Position numbers and translations under genes: made by a program. Below, one piece after another: positions 7,555-15,969 of a DNA stretch of 64,000 nucleotides. Positions within the stretch are counted from its first letter, which is position 1. Each line of letters opens with the position of its first letter. Source of the DNA: Candidatus Rhodoluna planktonica (lineage in GTDB: Bacteria > Actinomycetota > Actinomycetes > Actinomycetales > Microbacteriaceae); NCBI RefSeq assembly GCF_001854225.1, contig NZ_CP015208.1:1-64000 (forward strand), read 5' to 3'. Under the pieces are notes generated by a model that made no database searches, was not told the origin of the DNA, and saw only the letters and a program-made list of their open reading frames with translations.

Positions 7555-8679
7555 ATGAGTCTTGAAGAACATGCAAATGTGCCTACCGTGCAATTGCTCT
7601 CTCCCGAGGGCGAATATGGCGTGCCCAAGCAATTTGCTGAATATGCTCAATTTATCGAGCAGCTAACCGAGGCCGACTTTCTAAAGTTTTACCGCGATAT
7701 GTCGCGCATGCGTCGTTTTGATGCCGAAGCTACCGCGCTTCAACGCCAGGGTCAGTTGGGCCTTTGGATTCCGGCCATCGGTCAAGAGGCCGCACAAATT
7801 GGCTCTGGTTACGCGGTCGGTAACAACGACCACATTTTCCCCAGCTATCGCGAACACGGCGTAGCCATCACTCACGGAATTGACCTGCTGTCGATTTTGA
7901 AAATGCTGCGCGGTGTAAACCACGGTGGCTGGAACCCAGATGAAACTCGCTTCCACCTGTATGCGATTGTGCTTGGTACTCAAGTTGTGCACGCCACCGG
8001 TTATGCCATGGGCGTCGCTTTTGACGGCAATGTTGCCACCGGCAATCCCGAGCAAGACCAAGCCGTAATCACCTATCTCGGTGATGGCGCAACCGCTGAA
8101 GGTGAAGTATCCGAGTCGCTACTTTTCGCGGCCATCAACAATTCCCCGCTGGTCTTTTTCATCCAAAACAACCAGTGGGCAATTTCATCCCGAACCAGTG
8201 CCCAAACTAGAGTTCCGCTGTATCAGCGCGGCGCTGGCTTTGGTGTGCCCGGTATTCGCATCGACGGCAACGACGTGTTGGCTGCCTATGCAGTCACAAA
8301 AAAACACATGGATGACGCCCGCAACGGCGCCGGACCGGCGCTAATCGAGGCACTCACCTATCGAATTGGCGCACACACCACCTCTGATGACCCAACCAAA
8401 TATCGCGACCAGGCCGAAGTTGACTACTGGGCTGCTCGCGATCCGCTGATTAGGCTCGAACGATTTTTGCGTCGTCAGGGCATTGGCCAAGATTTCTTTG
8501 ATGAGTGTGCCCAGGCTGGTGAATTGCTTTCAACTGAAATTCGCGAGCAAATTTTCTCGATGCCGAATCCGCCAATTGAGAACATGTTCAAATACGTTTA
8601 TTCAGAATCGCATCCGCTGATTGAAGAGCAATTGGCCTGGCTAGAGCAGTACGAAGCCGGCTTCGAAGGAGGTCACTGA
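7555..8679 (+). CDS. 2-oxoacid dehydrogenase E1 component, alpha subunit
   Basis: With E1 beta it forms the thiamine-diphosphate-dependent decarboxylase of a pyruvate or branched-chain 2-oxoacid dehydrogenase complex. The TPP motif starts GDGATAEGEVSESL and ends with NNSPLVFFIQNNQ (about residues 179-207). The N-terminal region contains RMRRFDAEATALQRQGQLG, usual for alpha subunits. At 374 aa it is of normal length. It is the first gene of an E1alpha-E1beta-E2 operon and overlaps E1beta by one base (TGATG). Pyruvate versus branched-chain specificity cannot be settled here. No E3 gene is in the window. Confidence 0.92.
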   Translation: MSLEEHANVPTVQLLSPEGEYGVPKQFAEYAQFIEQLTEADFLKFYRDMSRMRRFDAEATALQRQGQLGLWIPAIGQEAAQIGSGYAVGNNDHIFPSYREHGVAITHGIDLLSILKMLRGVNHGGWNPDETRFHLYAIVLGTQVVHATGYAMGVAFDGNVATGNPEQDQAVITYLGDGATAEGEVSESLLFAAINNSPLVFFIQNNQWAISSRTSAQTRVPLYQRGAGFGVPGIRIDGNDVLAAYAVTKKHMDDARNGAGPALIEALTYRIGAHTTSDDPTKYRDQAEVDYWAARDPLIRLERFLRRQGIGQDFFDECAQAGELLSTEIREQIFSMPNPPIENMFKYVYSESHPLIEEQLAWLEQYEAGFEGGH

Positions 8680-9662
8680 TGACCAACTTTGTTGAGATGT
8701 CAATTGCCAAGGCAATCACCGCTGGTTTGCGAAAGGCTATGCAAGACGACCCAAAGGTTCTGGTTTTTGGTGAAGACGTAGCCGAGTTGGGTGGCGTGTT
8801 CCGCGTGACTGAGGGCTTGCACGCTGAGTTTGGCGATAAACGTGTTTTCAACTCGCCCATTGCTGAGGCTGGAATTGTAGGAACCGCTATCGGTTTGGCC
8901 ATGCGTGGCTACCGCCCGGTTGCCGAAATCCAGTTTGACGGCTTTATTTTTCCAGCTTTCAACCAGATCACCACCCAGCTGGCCAAAATGCAAAACCGCG
9001 CTGAAGGCCACACCAAAATGCCGGTGGTAATCCGCGTTCCATACGGTGGCGGTATCGGTGCCGTAGAACACCACAGCGAAAGCCCCGAGGGTTATTTTGC
9101 CCGCACTGCCGGTCTACGTGTGATTAGCCCGAGCACACCAAACGACGCCTACTGGATGATTCAGCAGGCCATCGCTTCAACTGACCCGGTCATGTTCTTT
9201 GAGCCAAAGCGCCGCTACTGGCAAAAAGGCCCGGTCAACCTAGACGCACCACCTTCGGGCATGCACTCGGCTCGAGTGTTGCGCGAGGGCAGTCAGGTAA
9301 CCGTTGCCGCTTATGGGCCAATGATTCAGGTGGCTATGCAGGCTGCAGAAATCGCTGCTGCCGAGGGAACTTCGCTTGAGGTAATCGACATCCGCTCGAT
9401 GTCGCCGATTGATTTCGCCGCAATAGTTGAGTCGGTCAAAAAAACCGGCCGCCTAATCGTGGCTCACGAAGACAGCACTTTTATTTCGGTTAGTTCCGAA
9501 ATCGCCGCCAAAGTTGCTGAATTGGCGTTCTTCCACCTTGAGGCCCCGGTGCTTCGCGTCGGCGGTTTCGATGTTCCTTATCCGGCAGCAAAACTGGAAG
9601 AGAAGTTTCTGCCTGACGCCGACCGCATTCTCGAAGCAGTAGACCGCTCGCTGGCCTATTAG
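8679..9662 (+). CDS. 2-oxoacid dehydrogenase E1 component, beta subunit
   Basis: Beta subunit of the E1 decarboxylase heterotetramer. [18 protein letters not shown] near the N-terminus, the [19 protein letters not shown] segment and [18 protein letters not shown] are diagnostic of the TPP-pyrimidine domain. The C-terminal transketolase-like domain begins around residue 200. It is 327 aa, preceded by GGAGG and translationally coupled to E1alpha. Nine bases separate it from the E2 gene. It is expected to act in the cytoplasmic complex making acyl-CoA and NADH. Confidence 0.93.
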   Translation: MTNFVEMSIAKAITAGLRKAMQDDPKVLVFGEDVAELGGVFRVTEGLHAEFGDKRVFNSPIAEAGIVGTAIGLAMRGYRPVAEIQFDGFIFPAFNQITTQLAKMQNRAEGHTKMPVVIRVPYGGGIGAVEHHSESPEGYFARTAGLRVISPSTPNDAYWMIQQAIASTDPVMFFEPKRRYWQKGPVNLDAPPSGMHSARVLREGSQVTVAAYGPMIQVAMQAAEIAAAEGTSLEVIDIRSMSPIDFAAIVESVKKTGRLIVAHEDSTFISVSSEIAAKVAELAFFHLEAPVLRVGGFDVPYPAAKLEEKFLPDADRILEAVDRSLAY

Positions 9663-9670
9663 GAAATCTG

Positions 9671-11065
9671 ATGACACAAATTGCTTACTTCAATCTGCCA
9701 GATGTTGGCGAAGGCCTAACCGAAGCCGAAATCATTTCGTGGAAGGTGAAGCCGGGAGACACCGTGTCGGTCAACCAGGTGATTGTTGAAATCGAGACTG
9801 CTAAATCGCTAGTTGAGTTGCCCTGTCCTTTTGCCGGCGAGGTTGCTGAATTGTTGGCAAAAGAGGGCGACACCGTTGAGGTTGGCAAGCCAATTATTTC
9901 GGCGATGGTAGCCGATGGTGCAGTTGGTGTGGTTTCGACCAACACTCAAGCCATTCCGCTGATCAACCCAGAGGCCGCTGCCGCTCACGACATCATCGCC
10001 GATGCTGCTGCCAAGGTTGTTACCGAAGAAAAAAATGTGACCCTGGTCGGTTATGGAGTACCGCACGGTCAAGCTGCTTCTCGCCGCCAGCGCCGCGGGC
10101 CAGTTGTTCCCACCACGGCTGCAGTAGCCGCCGCCGCAGCTGAATTGCCAGTGGCACACAACCCAGCCAGTGAATTGCCAATTGCCACCCCTGATTTGCC
10201 GCATGAGCCGGTAGTAGCCAAGCCCCCGGTTCGCAAATTGGCCCGTGATCTAAATGTGGACATCAGCACGGTTCGCGGTTCAGGAATTGGCGGCGAAATT
10301 ACTCGCGAAGATATTTTGGCCGGCGCAACCCAGGCCAGTGTTTTCCGGAACCTAACCACGCCTGAGGCACCGAAAGAGCGCGAAGAGCGCATCCCGGTTA
10401 AGGGTGTTCGCAAAGCGATCGCCAGCGCCATGGTTAAGTCGGCTTTCACTGCACCGCACGTCAGCATTTTTGTCGACGTCGATGCCACCCGCACCATGGA
10501 ATATGTGAAGCGTTTGAAAAACTCGACCGACTTCGCCGGGGTAAAGGTTACACCGCTGCTAATTATGGCTAAGGCCATGATTTGGGCTGTGCGCCGAAAC
10601 CCAACCGTGAACTCCACCTGGACCGATGAAGAAATCATCGTGCACAACTATGTGAACTTCGGCATTGCCGCGGCTACCCCGCGCGGCCTGATTGTGCCCA
10701 ACATCAAAGACGCCGACAAAATGTCAATGCTCGAGTTGGCCAAGTCAATTGAGCAGCTGGCGGTAACGGCCCGCGAGGGTAAAACATCTCCGCAAGAAAT
10801 GTCGAACGGAACAATCACGCTCACCAACATCGGTGTTTTCGGCGTTGATACCGGAACCCCGATTTTGAATCCTGGCGAGGTTGGCATCGTCGCTCTCGGA
10901 TCAATTCGACCAAAACCTTGGGTGGTCAACAACGAAATCGTGGTTCGACAAATCACCACTATCGGTGCCACCTTTGACCACCGAGTTGTTGACGGCGACG
11001 TGGCCTCACGCTTCGTGCAAGATGTGGCTTCGGTGATTGAAGAGCCGGCACTGCTGCTCGACTAA
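9671..11065 (+). CDS. Dihydrolipoamide acyltransferase (E2) of a 2-oxoacid dehydrogenase complex
   Basis: Core enzyme that moves the acyl group from E1 to CoA. One N-terminal lipoyl domain (about residues 5-78) has the lipoylated lysine in ETAKS. An Ala/Pro-rich linker precedes the peripheral subunit-binding domain (about 190-220, [11 protein letters not shown] and [13 protein letters not shown]). The catalytic domain runs from about 240 to the end and carries the active-site motif DHRVVDGD. At 464 aa with a single lipoyl domain it looks more like a BCKDH- or Gram-positive PDH-type E2 than the multi-lipoyl enterobacterial kind. It is the last gene of the operon. Confidence 0.93.
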   Translation: MTQIAYFNLPDVGEGLTEAEIISWKVKPGDTVSVNQVIVEIETAKSLVELPCPFAGEVAELLAKEGDTVEVGKPIISAMVADGAVGVVSTNTQAIPLINPEAAAAHDIIADAAAKVVTEEKNVTLVGYGVPHGQAASRRQRRGPVVPTTAAVAAAAAELPVAHNPASELPIATPDLPHEPVVAKPPVRKLARDLNVDISTVRGSGIGGEITREDILAGATQASVFRNLTTPEAPKEREERIPVKGVRKAIASAMVKSAFTAPHVSIFVDVDATRTMEYVKRLKNSTDFAGVKVTPLLIMAKAMIWAVRRNPTVNSTWTDEEIIVHNYVNFGIAAATPRGLIVPNIKDADKMSMLELAKSIEQLAVTAREGKTSPQEMSNGTITLTNIGVFGVDTGTPILNPGEVGIVALGSIRPKPWVVNNEIVVRQITTIGATFDHRVVDGDVASRFVQDVASVIEEPALLLD

Positions 11066-11071
11066 AAATTA

Positions 11072-11088
11072 TTGACAACGATTATCAA
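11072..11088. promoter_or_regulatory. Zur-like operator overlapping the znuA -35 element
   Basis: Imperfect palindrome TTGACAACGATTATCAA, with the dyad outline TTGA-N9-TCAA and matching inner A/T positions, resembling actinobacterial Fur/Zur boxes. Its first six bases are a perfect -35 (TTGACA). A -10 (TAGACT, 11096-11101) follows at 18 bp, and the ATG at 11109 is seven bases after that, predicting a zinc-repressed leaderless transcript. zur itself is the fourth gene of this operon. Confidence 0.8.
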
Positions 11089-11095
11089 TAACATT

Positions 11096-11101
11096 TAGAC
11101 T
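11096..11101 (+). promoter_or_regulatory. -10 element of the znuACB-zur promoter (leaderless)
   Basis: TAGACT placed 18 bp after the TTGACA at 11072-11077 and seven bases before the znuA ATG. Confidence 0.7.
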
Positions 11102-11108
11102 CAACGGC

Positions 11109-11993
11109 ATGAAGTTTCGTGCCGCAGTTTCCGCAGCAATTGCACTAGTTGGCGTCCTGGTTTTGAGCGGCTGTTCCCCGACTGCACCCGAAAGTGAAAA
11201 GCCACAGGTAGTGGCATCGTTGTCGGTTTGGGGAAATCTGGCTACCTACATCGGCGGCGACAAGATTGACGTGACCAACCTAATTAACAGTTCCAGTCAA
11301 GATCCGCATTCCTATGAGGCATCTGCCCGTGACCAGCTGGCGCTGAGCAAAGCAGATCTTGTCCTTGCCAACGGTGGCGGATTCGATCCGTTCATCGACC
11401 AGTTATTGGCAGCCAGCGACAAGAAACCAAACCTACTCAAGGTTGAAAACTTGGCTTTGGCAATCGACTTTGCCAGCAATGAGCATGCTTGGTACAGCCT
11501 GCCCACGGTGCAAATTGTGGCAACTGAAATTGCTGCCGAACTTAAAAAAATTGACTCGGCTAACGCCGAGTTCTATCAGGCCGGCCTCGATTCGGTGATG
11601 ACCGAACTGGCCGCAACCGCCACCAAAGCCGCCACACTGGCCGAACAAACTAGCGGAAAAACCGCAATCACCACCGAACCGCTGGTCGACTACCTGCTCA
11701 CCGATCTTGGTATTACCTCAAAAACACCGACTTCATTTGCCGAGGCAATCGAAGAAGAACGTGACGCTAGCGTGGCTGATTTAGAAGCAGTCGCCGCCCT
11801 TATTCGTGATCGCCAAGTAGACATGCTGGTAGTGAACTCAAGCACGGTCACCGGGCAAATTGAGTACCTGGTCGGCGAAGCCGAAAAAGCAGATATCCCG
11901 GTTTTTGAATTTGCTGAGTTGCCAGAACAGGGAGAAAGCTACTCGAGCTGGTTAGATTTCTACATTGAAACTATGGATGCTTATTTCGAGTGA
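11109..11993 (+). CDS. znuA: Zinc ABC transporter, substrate-binding lipoprotein
   Basis: Captures zinc outside the membrane and delivers it to ZnuB. A lipoprotein signal peptide ends in LSGC (Cys at about residue 22). The mature protein follows the cluster A-I metal-binding family: QDPHSYEAS supplies one histidine ligand and NEHAWYS a second. In the third ligand region the sequence reads ITTEPLVDYL, without the histidine seen in many family members. The family is therefore clear, while metal choice rests on the neighbouring zur and the Zur-like operator upstream. It overlaps znuC by four bases. Confidence 0.88.
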   Translation: MKFRAAVSAAIALVGVLVLSGCSPTAPESEKPQVVASLSVWGNLATYIGGDKIDVTNLINSSSQDPHSYEASARDQLALSKADLVLANGGGFDPFIDQLLAASDKKPNLLKVENLALAIDFASNEHAWYSLPTVQIVATEIAAELKKIDSANAEFYQAGLDSVMTELAATATKAATLAEQTSGKTAITTEPLVDYLLTDLGITSKTPTSFAEAIEEERDASVADLEAVAALIRDRQVDMLVVNSSTVTGQIEYLVGEAEKADIPVFEFAELPEQGESYSSWLDFYIETMDAYFE

Positions 11994-12790
11994 CGAAACC
12001 GGTTCTAAAAATTACCAACGCCACTTTGGCGTTTGGCGAGCGTACCCTGTGGAGTGATCTGAATCTCTCGGTCGACCCGGGTGAATTTATCGCCGTGATC
12101 GGCTCAAACGGGTCGGGTAAAAGTTCGTTGCTAAAGGCCATTTTGGGTCAACAAGAACTAGATCAGGGCACCATCGAAATTGCAGGTCACCAAAAAGGTC
12201 ACGGCTGCACCGAGATCGGCTACATTCCGCAGCATCGGGGAAACGACGGTTCGGTGCCGGTGCGTGCAAAAGAACTAATTCGCTTTGGGCTCGACGGACA
12301 CAAATTTGGTTTTAGCTGGCCGTCGCCAAGCAAGCGAAAAAAAATCACTGAAGTGCTGCGGGCGGTAAACGCCGAAAGTTATGCCAATAAACCTATTGGT
12401 CAACTTAGCGGTGGCGAACTTCAGCGAGTGCGGGTGGGACAGGCTGTCATTTCAAACCCGCAACTCATTTTGGCGGACGAACCGCTTAGCGCTCTGGATC
12501 TGCAGCAGCAGAAAGCAATCGCTGAATTGCTCGATGCCAAGCGGCGTGAACAAAACGCTGCAGTTCTTTTCGTAACCCACGACGTGAATCCAATCCTGTC
12601 AATGGTTGATCGAGTGCTCTATCTGGCAAATGGAAAATTCAAAATCGGGGCCCCGGATGAAGTTCTACGCAGTTCGGTCTTGAGCGAGCTTTACGGAACA
12701 CCGGTTGATGTGGTTAGAAATCAAGGTCGAATTGCTGTCATGGGCGTTCAAGATCACCACCATCACGGCGATGACGAGGTCTGGAACTGA
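11990..12790 (+). CDS. znuC: Zinc ABC transporter, ATP-binding protein
   Basis: ATPase that powers zinc import. Walker A is at residues 38-46 (GSNGSGKSS), the ABC signature is LSGGELQRVRVGQA, and Walker B is LILADEPLSALD. The C-terminus carries a histidine-rich tail (DHHHHGDDE), a plausible metal-sensing or buffering element seen in some zinc transporters. It begins at a GTG overlapping the znuA stop and its own stop overlaps the znuB start (TGATG), so the three genes are tightly coupled. Confidence 0.92.
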   Translation: MTKPVLKITNATLAFGERTLWSDLNLSVDPGEFIAVIGSNGSGKSSLLKAILGQQELDQGTIEIAGHQKGHGCTEIGYIPQHRGNDGSVPVRAKELIRFGLDGHKFGFSWPSPSKRKKITEVLRAVNAESYANKPIGQLSGGELQRVRVGQAVISNPQLILADEPLSALDLQQQKAIAELLDAKRREQNAAVLFVTHDVNPILSMVDRVLYLANGKFKIGAPDEVLRSSVLSELYGTPVDVVRNQGRIAVMGVQDHHHHGDDEVWN

Positions 12791-13608
12791 TGAACCTATT
12801 CGACTTCAGCGACTACGACCAGCTCATCCCGCTGGTTTCAAATTCACTTATCGCCGGCGCCTTGCTGGGTTTGATCGGTGGATTAATCGGCATCTTTGTA
12901 ATGAATCGAGACATGTCGTTTGCCGTTCACGGCATTAGCGAACTTAGTTTTGCCGGTGCCGCCATTGCATTGTTGATTGGCTTCGATGTGGTGACCGGTT
13001 CGGTGGTGGGCTCATTACTTGCCGCAGCAATCATCGGGGTTTTGGGGGCCAAGGCTAAAGAGCGAAATTCGATTGTCGCCGTTCTGATGCCGGCCGGTTT
13101 GGGCTTGGGCATTTTGGCACTAGCGCTATACGAGGGCAGAGCTGCAAACAAATTTGGTCTACTCACCGGTCAGATTGTTGCGGTAGATAATCCTCAGCTT
13201 GGTGGCCTAGCCGCAATTGCAGTTACGGTGTTGCTTGCCCTGGCTCTGGTTTGGCGACCATTAACCTTCGCCAGCCTTGATCCCGAAGTAGCGGCCGGTC
13301 GAGGTGTGCCAATCAAGGCCCTGTCATTTTTGTTTATGGTTTTGCTTGGATTGTCGGTGGCAGCCGGTGTCCAAATCGTTGGCGCCCTGCTGGTGATGAG
13401 TCTTTTAGTTACTCCGGCGGCTGCCGCACTGAGACTGGGGCTTTCACCTTTAGCGACAGCAATTGCTGCAGTGGTCTTTGCTGAGGTTGCTGTGCTCGGC
13501 GGCATTCTGCTTGCCCTTGGCGCTGGCTTGCCAATCAGCCCCTATGTGACCACAATCTCATTTTTGATTTACGTTGTTGCGCGTGTGATTGAGCGGGTGA
13601 AAAAGTGA
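12790..13608 (+). CDS. znuB: Zinc ABC transporter, permease
   Basis: Integral membrane channel of the zinc importer. It is 272 aa with about eight hydrophobic segments and a conserved family core (GALLVMSLLVTPAAAAL). Its start overlaps the znuC stop, and its stop overlaps the zur start by four bases (GTGA). In this context it completes a ZnuABC-type importer. Confidence 0.92.
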   Translation: MNLFDFSDYDQLIPLVSNSLIAGALLGLIGGLIGIFVMNRDMSFAVHGISELSFAGAAIALLIGFDVVTGSVVGSLLAAAIIGVLGAKAKERNSIVAVLMPAGLGLGILALALYEGRAANKFGLLTGQIVAVDNPQLGGLAAIAVTVLLALALVWRPLTFASLDPEVAAGRGVPIKALSFLFMVLLGLSVAAGVQIVGALLVMSLLVTPAAAALRLGLSPLATAIAAVVFAEVAVLGGILLALGAGLPISPYVTTISFLIYVVARVIERVKK

Positions 13609-14057
13609 AAAAAATCGAAGCGGCTAACGCCGCTAATAATTCGGAGGTTGCGGCCAAACGCAACACCTGGCAAAAGGACGCTGTGAAACACGCACTCGGT
13701 GAGGCCACGGGTTTTGTTTCAGCCCAGCAACTGCATTTGGTTTTGCGCAATCACGGATCAACTATTGGTCTGGCAACCGTCTATCGGGCGCTCGCCGATC
13801 TAGCCGCCGCCGGAATTGCCGACTCACTTCAGGGTGATGGAGGCGAGGTTCTCTATCGAGCATGCGGTGAAGAGCATCACCATCACCTAATTTGCCGTGA
13901 CTGCGGACTGACAAAAGAAATTGAGGCAGATAGGGTTGAAAGCTGGGCAGAAAAGGTAGCCAGCGAACATGGATTCGCCAATCCAAGCCACACAATCGAC
14001 ATTTTCGGCACCTGTTCGGCGTGTCAATCCCAAAAAATTCAATCTGGGGTTGCTTAA
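13605..14057 (+). CDS. zur: Zinc uptake regulator, Fur family
   Basis: Zinc-responsive repressor with a winged-helix N-terminal domain (about residues 20-90, including TIGLATVYRALADLAAAG) and a C-terminal dimerisation domain. Two CxxC pairs (CRDC and CSAC) provide the structural zinc site, and EEHHHHLIC plus the histidines further on give regulatory ligands. It is 150 aa and starts at a GTG overlapping znuB. Being encoded in the operon it should repress, it probably acts at the palindrome before znuA, which gives autoregulation. Confidence 0.9.
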   Translation: MKKIEAANAANNSEVAAKRNTWQKDAVKHALGEATGFVSAQQLHLVLRNHGSTIGLATVYRALADLAAAGIADSLQGDGGEVLYRACGEEHHHHLICRDCGLTKEIEADRVESWAEKVASEHGFANPSHTIDIFGTCSACQSQKIQSGVA

Positions 14058-14088
14058 GGGCCACAATCTCGCCTAAACTTGAGCAGTT

Positions 14089-14103
14089 GTCGCTTTCAGC
14101 GAC
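14089..14103. repeat. Small inverted repeat between zur and rpmB
   Basis: GTCGCT and AGCGAC around a TTC loop, a compact hairpin 77 bases before the rpmB ATG. It has no T run and does not resemble the Zur-like box upstream of znuA. It may be a leader structure for the ribosomal genes or chance. Confidence 0.35.
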
Positions 14104-14179
14104 CAGACTTTACTAACAAGCCTTTTGACTCATGGGTTAATTCCAGGTCTGTTCGGCTTGCCTCTAATAAGGAGAAAAA

Positions 14180-14416
14180 ATGGCAGCGTATTGCCAGGTG
14201 ACTGAGACTCGCCCACAGTTTGGGCACGCAGTCTCACACGCTCAGAACAAGACCAAGCGTCGCTTCAACCCGAACATTCAGAAGAAGACTTACTTTGTTC
14301 CTTCACTGAAGCGCAACGTAACCCTAAGCCTCTCGGCTCGCGGCATCAAAGTTATTGATGTTCGTGGCATCGAGGCAGTAGTTGCCGAGCTGCTTGCTCG
14401 TGGCGAGAAGATCTAA
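14180..14416 (+). CDS. rpmB: 50S ribosomal protein L28 (zinc-independent type)
   Basis: Large-subunit protein of 78 aa. [20 protein letters not shown] followed by [19 protein letters not shown] is typical of the actinobacterial L28 that lacks the zinc-ribbon cysteine pairs; only one cysteine remains. It has a strong AAGGAG Shine-Dalgarno sequence. It begins a three-gene ribosomal cluster (L28-L33-S14) directly downstream of zur. I see no TTGA-N9-TCAA Zur-type palindrome in the 122-bp gap, so constitutive expression is at least as likely as Zur control. Confidence 0.95.
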   Translation: MAAYCQVTETRPQFGHAVSHAQNKTKRRFNPNIQKKTYFVPSLKRNVTLSLSARGIKVIDVRGIEAVVAELLARGEKI

Positions 14417-14427
14417 GGAGCTGCAGC

Positions 14428-14598
14428 ATGGCAAAAAAAGATAAGGACATCCGTCCAATCATCAAGCTGAAGTCGACCGCCGGCACTGGTTTCACTTACG
14501 TGACCAAAAAGAACCGTCGCAACGACCCAGACCGTCTAGTGCTAAAGAAGTACGACCCAGTGGTTCGTCAGCACGTTGATTTCCGCGAGGAGCGCTAA
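14428..14598 (+). CDS. rpmG: 50S ribosomal protein L33 (cysteine-free form)
   Basis: A 56-aa ORF, ATG at 14428 after an AAGGAG sequence, with the L33 core [20 protein letters not shown] and ending VDFREER. It has none of the four zinc-binding cysteines of the C-plus form. It lies 11 bases after rpmB and four bases before rpsN. It is short enough to be lost by length-filtered gene finding. Confidence 0.95.
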   Translation: MAKKDKDIRPIIKLKSTAGTGFTYVTKKNRRNDPDRLVLKKYDPVVRQHVDFREER

Positions 14599-14602
14599 GC
14601 AC

Positions 14603-14908
14603 ATGGCAAAGAAAAGCAAGATTGCTCGCAACGAGCAGCGCAAGGTTGTCGTAGAGCGCTACGCAGCAAAGCGCCTCGAGCTAAAGAAGGCTCTTGTCGA
14701 CCCAAACTCAACTGACGAGCAGCGCGAAGCAGCACGTCTAGGCCTACAGAAGCTTCCTCGTAACGCATCGCCAGTTCGCGTTCGCGGCCGCGATGCAGTT
14801 GACGGCCGTCCTCGCGGTTACCTCGCGAAGTTCGGTGTTTCACGTGTTCGCTTCCGCAAGATGGCACACGACGGAGAGCTTCCAGGCATCACCAAGTCTT
14901 CTTGGTAA
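14603..14908 (+). CDS. rpsN: 30S ribosomal protein S14 (long, zinc-independent form)
   Basis: A 101-aa S14, the length of the C-minus form (the zinc-binding form has about 61 aa). [20 protein letters not shown], then [15 protein letters not shown], and the terminal KSSW are diagnostic. I use the ATG at 14603 ([12 protein letters not shown]); the in-frame upstream start at 14576 would lie inside rpmG. It is the last gene of the cluster, before a strong terminator. Confidence 0.96.
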   Translation: MAKKSKIARNEQRKVVVERYAAKRLELKKALVDPNSTDEQREAARLGLQKLPRNASPVRVRGRDAVDGRPRGYLAKFGVSRVRFRKMAHDGELPGITKSSW

Positions 14909-14944
14909 GCAAAATTCGTCACTGACGAATTACAAAAAGCTTCA

Positions 14945-14983
14945 AAAAAAACCACCGACCAAAACTTGGTCGGTGGTTTTTTC
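14945..14983 (+). terminator. Rho-independent terminator after rpsN
   Basis: Perfect stem with arms ACCACCGACCAA and TTGGTCGGTGGT around an AAC loop, flanked by an A run and a T run. It could work on both strands. Confidence 0.95.
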
Positions 14984-15002
14984 ATGTCCCTAAGAGCGTA
15001 TA

Positions 15003-15020
15003 TCCGCGTAATTACGCGGA
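15003..15020. promoter_or_regulatory. Perfect 18-bp palindrome upstream of the HU gene
   Basis: TCCGCGTAA/TTACGCGGA, an uninterrupted perfect dyad, located about 54 bp before a plausible -35 (TTGATT, 15074-15079) for the HU gene. It looks like a dimeric repressor or activator site, but I do not recognise the factor. Confidence 0.5.
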
Positions 15021-15133
15021 AAATAGTTGTAAACCGGGTTCAAGACACGCCGTCACAAAAGAATGACAAGTTTTTGATTCGTTGTAGTTTGAATCCGACA
15101 CTACGTCAAACAACTACTGTCCAGGAGGACTAA

Positions 15134-15412
15134 ATGTCTCTAAACAAGAGCGAACTAGTAGCAGCAGTTGCTGCACACACCGGCGAGTCACAGGCTGCAG
15201 TCAACCGCGTTGTTGACGCACTGTTTGAGACCATTGCTAAGGAAGTTGGCAAGGGTGGCAAGGTTACCATCCCAGGTTGGCTAACCGTAGACAAGGGCCA
15301 CCGCAAGGCTCGTACCGGTCGCAACCCACAGACTGGTGCAACCATCCAGATCGCTGCTGCAAACACCGTAAAGGTTTCAGCAGGTTCAAAGCTAAAGGCT
15401 GCTGTTAAGTAA
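15134..15412 (+). CDS. HU family nucleoid DNA-binding protein
   Basis: A 92-aa histone-like protein that bends and compacts DNA. It starts MSLNKSELVAAVAAHTGESQ and carries the beta-arm segment GRNPQTGATIQIAA, the HU/IHF signature. It lacks the long Lys/Ala-rich C-terminal tail of mycobacterial HupB. A strong AGGAGG ribosome binding site precedes the ATG. A TTGATT/GACACT pair (15074-15079 and 15097-15102, 17-bp spacing) is a reasonable promoter. A terminator lies directly downstream, so it is a single-gene unit. Confidence 0.95.
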   Translation: MSLNKSELVAAVAAHTGESQAAVNRVVDALFETIAKEVGKGGKVTIPGWLTVDKGHRKARTGRNPQTGATIQIAAANTVKVSAGSKLKAAVK

Positions 15413-15430
15413 GTCTGATTCTTTAGTTAA

Positions 15431-15456
15431 GGCGTCCGCAATGCGGGCGCCTTTTC
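15431..15456 (+). terminator. Terminator of the HU gene
   Basis: GGCG-T-CCGC and GCGG-G-CGCC arms around AAT, followed by a T-rich stretch (TTTTCTTTTT). Confidence 0.85.
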
Positions 15457-15504
15457 TTTTTCCTAAAACCTTTTCCCGAAAACTCGAAGGATGGTCGTTG
15501 CCGC

Positions 15505-15510
15505 TAGCCT
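15505..15510 (+). promoter_or_regulatory. -10 element of a probable leaderless promoter
   Basis: TAGCCT six bases before the ATG at 15517; no Shine-Dalgarno sequence. Confidence 0.5.
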
Positions 15511-15516
15511 TTTACT

Positions 15517-15969
15517 ATGACCGAAAAATCGCGCGGCTATGTCTATGTTGCCATCCAGTTTCTGCTCATCGGGTTGATTGTGCTGATTCCGGCGGAGCAG
15601 CCGGCCGAGGTTTTTAGCTATGTCGGTGGCGTCTTGTTTATCGCACCGGGTCTCATCATTTTGTTTTTGGCGCTAAAAAATCTAGGTCGCTCACTGGATG
15701 CAAACCCGGTGCCTAAGCAAGATGGTGAACTAATTGAGACCGGGATGTATCGATACCTGAGGCACCCTATCTACACCGGCTTGTTGCTGGCAACCTTGGG
15801 CACCGTTATTCAATCGGCGAGCTGGTTCAAATTTTCACTTTGGGTGGCCTTGCTAGTTTTGCTTAATCTAAAAGCAGCCTTTGAAGAGCGGTTATTGGCG
15901 GCAAAATATCCTGGATACCGGGCGTACCAGAGCCGAACCGGGCGCTTCCTGCCTAGAATTGGCAAGTGA
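15517..15969 (+). CDS. Isoprenylcysteine carboxyl methyltransferase (ICMT/PEMT)-like membrane protein
   Basis: A 150-aa protein with three or four membrane segments and the C-terminal motif MYRYLRHPIYTG followed by FEERLLAAKYPGYRAYQ. These are hallmarks of the ICMT/phospholipid methyltransferase fold, which binds S-adenosylmethionine. The bacterial substrate is unknown, and membrane lipids or quinones are possible. It overlaps the downstream CopD/CtaG gene by four bases (GTGA). Confidence 0.82.
   Translation: MTEKSRGYVYVAIQFLLIGLIVLIPAEQPAEVFSYVGGVLFIAPGLIILFLALKNLGRSLDANPVPKQDGELIETGMYRYLRHPIYTGLLLATLGTVIQSASWFKFSLWVALLVLLNLKAAFEERLLAAKYPGYRAYQSRTGRFLPRIGK

Noticed and set aside
10069-10647. 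Minus-strand ORF of 192 codons inside the E2 gene
   Set aside because: Low-complexity translation without recognisable motifs, wholly inside a confidently identified gene on the other strand.
14057-14180. Zur control of the rpmB-rpmG-rpsN cluster
   Set aside because: No TTGA-N9-TCAA dyad like the one before znuA is visible in the gap. The only inverted repeat (14089-14103) has a different sequence, so I did not call a Zur site here.
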